Below are positions 60,303-64,000 of a DNA stretch of 64,000 bases, piece by piece; positions within the stretch are counted from its first letter, which is position 1; the number at the start of each line of letters is the position of its first letter. Origin of the DNA: CAWCPR01 sp963797475 (GTDB taxonomy: Bacteria > Chloroflexota > Anaerolineae > Anaerolineales > UBA4823). A program made the translations under genes and the position numbers. The notes beneath the pieces were generated by a model, which searched no databases, was not told the DNA's origin, and saw only the letters and a program-made list of their open reading frames with translations. The stretch is taken from assembly GCA_963797475.1 (NCBI GenBank), contig CAWCPR010000001.1, forward strand, positions 1,612,001-1,676,000, given 5' to 3'.

Positions 60303-61682
60303 ATGAAAACTAAAACCTATTCTATTTTTGCTTTGGTGGTTGCGCTGGCGATGGTTTTGAGCGCCTGCGCCTCTTCCGCCACCCAGCCGCCCGCCACTCA
60401 AGCCCCTGCAGAGACCCAGGCCCCTGTCGAGCCGACCACGGCTGCGGCAGCGCCCACATCAGCCCCTGCCCAATCTGGTGGGCAGAAGATCACCCTGGGC
60501 CTGTGGACCCACTCGGCCGGCAACCCCGCCGAGCTGTCTGTGATCCAGAAATGGGTCGACGACTATAATGCCTCCAGCAGTGAATACGAGGTCACGATCG
60601 AGTCCTTCCCACAGGCCTCCTATAACGACTCGGTCGCAGCAGCTTCAGTCGCTGGCAGCCTGCCCTGCATCATCGACCTGGATGCCCCGACGGTGCCCAA
60701 CTTCGCCTGGTCCGGCTATATCCAACCGCTGCCCATCACAGAAGATGATGTCAAGAGCATGGGCGTGCTTAACAATGACGTTGGCCGCTACAACGGCAAG
60801 ATTTACTCCCTGGGCCAGTTCGATGTCGCCTTGCTTTTCTACGGGCGCAAATCGATCATGGACAAGTTCAGCCTGCGCATCCCAACCATCGATAATCCCT
60901 GGACCAAGGACGAGTTCATGGCTGCTTTGGACGCTGTTAAAGCCTCCGGCGAGTTCGAGTTCCCTCTCGACGTCAACTCCGGATCCACCGGTGAATGGTG
61001 GCCCTATGCCTATTCGCCCTGGCTGCAAAGCTTCGGCGGCGACTTGATCGATCGCACGACCTATACCTCCGCTGAAGGCGTGTTGAATGGCCCTGAAGCT
61101 GTGGCCTGGGGTGAGTGGTTCCAGAGCCTGTTTAAGGATGGCTACGCCCCTGCCACCCCGGCGGACGATCAGGGCTTCCTGCAGGGCCGTATCGCTTTCT
61201 GGTATACCGGAAGCTGGGGAGCCCAAGACGTTTTGAAAGCTTACGGCGATGATGCCCTTTTCCTGCCGTCGGTCGACTTCGGAAAGGGTCCGGTGATCGG
61301 AGCCGGCTCCTGGCAAATGGGTGTGACCACCAACTGCCCGGCTGACGCCGCTCAGGGCGCGTTCGATTTCGTGCTCTCTACCATGAAACCGGAAAATGTA
61401 GCATTGATGTCTGAGGAATCCAGCCTGATCCCGACCACTGGAGACGCCGCTGCGAAAACCACTCTGTACGCCGAAGGCGGCCAGTTGCGGCCCTTCTACG
61501 ATATGGCCAACGCCTTTGCCCTGGTGCGGCCCGAGACGCCCGGCTACCTGATCATCTCCAGCCAGTTTGAGCAGGCCGGCTTGAAGATCCGCGATGGCGG
61601 CAATGTGCAGGATGCCCTGGATGACGCAGTCGACGCCATCAACCAGGATATCCAGGACAACAACAACTACGGCTTCAAATAG
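60303..61682 (+). CDS. Sugar ABC transporter substrate-binding lipoprotein
   Basis: The protein has 459 residues from ATG 60303. Signal MKTKTYSIFALVV..., lipobox LSAC, Ala/Pro/Thr linker, then SBP family 1: ITLGLWTHSAGNPAEL, YNDSVAAASVAGSLPCIIDL, FLQGRIAFWYTGSWG. A stronger Shine-Dalgarno (AGGAGG, 6 bases from TTG 60213) opens the same frame 30 codons earlier, so the longer form cannot be excluded. It binds the sugar for the permease at the window end, under LacI-type control. Confidence 0.88.
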   Translation: MKTKTYSIFALVVALAMVLSACASSATQPPATQAPAETQAPVEPTTAAAAPTSAPAQSGGQKITLGLWTHSAGNPAELSVIQKWVDDYNASSSEYEVTIESFPQASYNDSVAAASVAGSLPCIIDLDAPTVPNFAWSGYIQPLPITEDDVKSMGVLNNDVGRYNGKIYSLGQFDVALLFYGRKSIMDKFSLRIPTIDNPWTKDEFMAALDAVKASGEFEFPLDVNSGSTGEWWPYAYSPWLQSFGGDLIDRTTYTSAEGVLNGPEAVAWGEWFQSLFKDGYAPATPADDQGFLQGRIAFWYTGSWGAQDVLKAYGDDALFLPSVDFGKGPVIGAGSWQMGVTTNCPADAAQGAFDFVLSTMKPENVALMSEESSLIPTTGDAAAKTTLYAEGGQLRPFYDMANAFALVRPETPGYLIISSQFEQAGLKIRDGGNVQDALDDAVDAINQDIQDNNNYGFK

Positions 61683-61715
61683 TAAAGCTGCTTCTCTATT
61701 CTTCCTCCATTAACA

Positions 61716-61743
61716 GGGGCAGGGCCTCAGATGGCCCTGCCCC
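61716..61743 (+). terminator. 11-bp hairpin between binding protein and GH32 genes
   Basis: GGGGCAGGGCC and GGCCCTGCCCC pair perfectly around TCAGAT. No T-run follows, so partial termination or 3'-end protection is more likely than a full stop. Confidence 0.65.
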
Positions 61744-61755
61744 GGAGCCCCCGGC

Positions 61756-63336
61756 ATGCAGTACCTCAAAGCTCTACCTAAACTGACCCGCTTTACAGCC
61801 TGCCTGGGGCTGGCGATAGCACTGCTGCTATCCGCCTGCAAGCCACGCATTGAACGCTCACCGATGCCCCTCAACCAACCCTATCGAGAGCGGATCCACT
61901 TCTCGCCGCCGGCTGCATGGATGAATGACCCCAATGGGCTGGTGTATTATGCGGGTGAGTACCATCTTTTTTACCAACACAACCCGGACGACATCGTCTG
62001 GGGTCCCATGCACTGGGGGCACGCCGTCAGCACCGACCTGGTTAACTGGCAACACCTGCCCATTGCACTGTATCCTGATGACAACGGCACGATTTTTTCT
62101 GGCAGCGCTGTAATTGATTGGCGCAACAGCGCCGGGTTTGGCAAAGAGGCCATGATCGCCATCTTCACCCAGGACCAAAATGGAAGGCAGAGCCAGAGCC
62201 TGGCTTACAGCACCGACAAGGGCCGGAGCTGGACGAAATATGCTGGCAACCCAGTGCTCGAGCCGCCGAACAATATCCACAATTTCCGCGACCCCAGGGT
62301 TTTTTGGTATGGCGACGCGCAGAGTGGGCATTGGGTCATGGCTGTCACGGGCGGTTCAGTGATCTTGTTCTTCACCTCAGCGGATCTTAAAAAGTGGACA
62401 CCCACCGGCGGCTTTGGCTTTGGCTACGGCGCCACGGGCGGCGTTTGGGAAACCCCTGACCTGTTCGAGCTGCCAGTGGACGGCGGGCCGGAGACGCGTT
62501 GGGTGCTTTCCGTGGGCGTCGGAAACGGCGCCCCATCGGGAGGCACAGGCACTCAGTATTTCGTGGGGACTTTCAACGGCGAAAACTTCACCAGCGACAA
62601 CCCCAAGAATACCGTGTTGTGGGCCGATTTTGGCGCCGACTTCTATGCCGCCCAATCCTGGAATGAAGCTCCTGGCGGAAACCGCATCTGGCTTGGCTGG
62701 CTGAACAACTGGCGCTATGCGGATAAAATCCCTACTTCCACCTGGCGCGGCGCTTTCAGCCTGCCACGCCAGCTCAGTCTGACATCCACCCCGGATGGCC
62801 TGCGCCTGATCCAGCAGCCGCTTTCAGGGATGGATACACTGCGAGACGCGAATCGGGCCTGGCAGGATCAAGTCATCGCCCCTGGCGAGAACTTATTGGC
62901 AGGTTTGAGCGGTGAGGTGTTCGAAATTATCGCTGAATTTGAAGTGCTCCCCAGCACACAGGCCAACCGCCTGGGGCTGCGCCTCAAGTCCGGCGACAAT
63001 CAAACCACCATCGGCTATGCCACCAAATCTCACACGCTGTTCGTCGATCGCAAAGACTGCGGGCAGAATAGTTTCAGACCGGATTTCCCAGGCGTTCAAA
63101 CCGCGCTAATGGAGCCCCAAGGCGGCAAGGTGCGCCTGCATATTTTCGTCGACCGGGCCTCGGTAGAAGTTTTTGGGAATGACGGGCTGGCTTCGATCAC
63201 CGACCAGGTTTTCCTCTGCGCGGGGAGCAGCAGCCTCGAGTTGTTTGCAGATGGCGGCCCAGTTCATCTGAACGCTTTAACGGTTTACCAACTTCACCCG
63301 GCCGATTTTTGGCAGTCTGTGGGGGAGAGCCAATGA
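61756..63336 (+). CDS. GH32 fructan hydrolase/invertase lipoprotein
   Basis: The protein has 526 residues. Signal peptide with lipobox LLSAC (Cys28). Nucleophile Asp58 in AAWMNDPNGL; FRDPRVFW holds the transition-state Asp; the acid/base is in WETPDLFEL, where the usual Cys of WECPDL is Thr. A C-terminal beta-sandwich (about 380-526, LHIFVDRASVEVFGNDG) completes the levanase/invertase fold. It cleaves sucrose or fructans at the cell surface, whose products the ABC system imports. Confidence 0.92.
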   Translation: MQYLKALPKLTRFTACLGLAIALLLSACKPRIERSPMPLNQPYRERIHFSPPAAWMNDPNGLVYYAGEYHLFYQHNPDDIVWGPMHWGHAVSTDLVNWQHLPIALYPDDNGTIFSGSAVIDWRNSAGFGKEAMIAIFTQDQNGRQSQSLAYSTDKGRSWTKYAGNPVLEPPNNIHNFRDPRVFWYGDAQSGHWVMAVTGGSVILFFTSADLKKWTPTGGFGFGYGATGGVWETPDLFELPVDGGPETRWVLSVGVGNGAPSGGTGTQYFVGTFNGENFTSDNPKNTVLWADFGADFYAAQSWNEAPGGNRIWLGWLNNWRYADKIPTSTWRGAFSLPRQLSLTSTPDGLRLIQQPLSGMDTLRDANRAWQDQVIAPGENLLAGLSGEVFEIIAEFEVLPSTQANRLGLRLKSGDNQTTIGYATKSHTLFVDRKDCGQNSFRPDFPGVQTALMEPQGGKVRLHIFVDRASVEVFGNDGLASITDQVFLCAGSSSLELFADGGPVHLNALTVYQLHPADFWQSVGESQ

Positions 63337-63429
63337 AAGCGGCTGGTCAAAATCGTCTGGATCGATCGCAACGGCAGGGTCAGATCGATCGCCGATACAG
63401 ATTTTAGGAGTTCGCGAAAGGAGCGCATA

Positions 63430-64000
63430 ATGGCAGCTACGCAAGTTTCACAACCTGTCCGAAAAAGTCGCGGCAGCCCCGATTTCTTTGCGGGGTGGGG
63501 GATGGGCGCGCTGGCTTTCCTGCTCTTGCTAATTTTCCTGGTTGGCCCGTTTTTCTCAGGCATCTGGTACAGCTTCACCAACCAGCGCTTGATCTCCGCC
63601 AATCCCACTGAGTTTGTCGGGCTACGCAACTACACACGCCTGCTGCGCCTGGGCATCCTCCCGCTCGATGCCCAGGTGGACGAGGCCACCGGGCAGCTCC
63701 AACGCGATGAAAGCGGCAACCTGGTCTACCCGCGCTCCCGCACCTACACTCGCGACGAGGTGAACTACCCGCAGTATGCCGGGCTGACGGAGTGGTTCAA
63801 CATCGACCGGGGCGCAAAGCGCTACGTTGTCCTGGCAGGCGACCCCGATTTCATGCGCTCGCTGGTGAACAACTTCTTTTTTGCCCTGGTGGTTATACCT
63901 CTTCAGACCGGCCTGGCGCTGCTGCTGGCGCTGCTGGTCAACCAGAAACTGCCTGGGGAGACCTTTTTCCGCACAATGTACTTCGCGCCGGTGGTGACCT
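63430..64000 (+). CDS. Sugar ABC permease, 3' end beyond window
   Basis: 190 codons present. ATG with AAAGGAG seven bases upstream. First helix MGALAFLLLLIFLVGPFFSGIWYSFTNQRL, FVGLRNYTRLL, then an insertion of about 80 residues (LDAQVDEATGQLQRDESGNL ... YVVLAGDPDF) before the second helix FFFALVVIPLQTGLALLLALLV. This is a MalF-type permease with an enlarged first periplasmic loop. The gene runs off the window. Confidence 0.9.
   Translation, partial: MAATQVSQPVRKSRGSPDFFAGWGMGALAFLLLLIFLVGPFFSGIWYSFTNQRLISANPTEFVGLRNYTRLLRLGILPLDAQVDEATGQLQRDESGNLVYPRSRTYTRDEVNYPQYAGLTEWFNIDRGAKRYVVLAGDPDFMRSLVNNFFFALVVIPLQTGLALLLALLVNQKLPGETFFRTMYFAPVVT

Noticed and set aside
63333..63407. 24-codon ORF overlapping the GH32 stop (ATGA)
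   Set aside because: No Shine-Dalgarno of its own, low-complexity Gln/Arg content; the permease ATG at 63430 is well supported.
1..64000. CRISPR arrays, tRNA and rRNA genes, prophage or defence islands
   Set aside because: No spaced identical repeats, no T-loop GGTTCGANTCC cloverleafs, no phage or restriction genes seen.

Overview
The window looks like a chromosomal segment of a Chloroflexota bacterium, most likely class Anaerolineae. This is inferred from gene content and style, not from a marker-gene comparison. It has many lipoproteins with long Pro/Thr linkers, an NBR1-Ig-like lipoprotein, the quinate-dehydrogenase-like/MobA-like gene pair, DUF951, and a dipeptide-type ABC operon with an unusual binding protein. 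Genes are dense, operons are short, and 4-bp ATGA or GTGA overlaps are common. I saw no rRNA, tRNA or CRISPR array.

Layout. 1-0.8 kb: end of a translation operon (rpmI, rplT). 0.8-6.1 kb: small membrane protein, PQQ-type sugar dehydrogenase lipoprotein, membrane-anchored M1 peptidase, phosphoesterase lipoprotein. 6.1-7.3 kb: orphan ABC ATPase behind a short leader ORF and two competing hairpins. 7.3-15.9 kb: HAD hydrolase, GatA-like amidase, acetyltransferase, phosphoesterase, ilvE, the quinate-DH-like/MobA-like/PAP2 cassette and a PGI/PMI. 16-19.3 kb (minus): rsmI, NBR1-like lipoprotein, an interrupted diacylglycerol-glycosyltransferase-like gene, DUF951. 19.4-22.8 kb: M50 protease, HD protein, tyrA, kbl. 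23.5-29.7 kb: ABC operon (binding protein, two permeases, two ATPases) driven by a consensus promoter. 29.9-30.3 kb: shrunken IS3-family remnant, followed by a GH127 glycosidase.

32.4-37.2 kb is a housekeeping operon: coaE fused to an acetyltransferase-like domain, cdaA, its YbbR partner and der. It is followed by lepB and a YgiT-type zinc protein. 38.4-39.8 kb (minus): NUDIX and LysM genes. 40.2-44.7 kb: fabF, fabH, ftsH. 44.9-48.8 kb: YgfZ-like protein, then a minus-strand run of PEBP, phosphodiesterase and cyclase-family genes. 48.8-52.5 kb: LysM/M23 lipoprotein, small membrane protein, secreted beta-propeller. 52.6-58 kb: Ser/Thr kinase, nucleotidyltransferase, STAS, plsX and degV. 58.1-59 kb: broken GGDEF protein. 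59-64 kb: LacI-regulated fructan/sucrose locus (lacI, binding protein, GH32, permease), cut by the window end.

The points most worth following up are the binding protein at 23.6 kb, which appears circularly permuted, the attenuator-like leader at 6.1-6.4 kb, matching LacI-type operators at 59.1 and 60.2 kb, operator-like palindromes on several promoters, and the miniature IS3 remnant. At least five genes carry a single-base frameshift or in-frame stop, two of them at clear homopolymer runs. This suggests either sequencing error or real decay and should be checked against reads.
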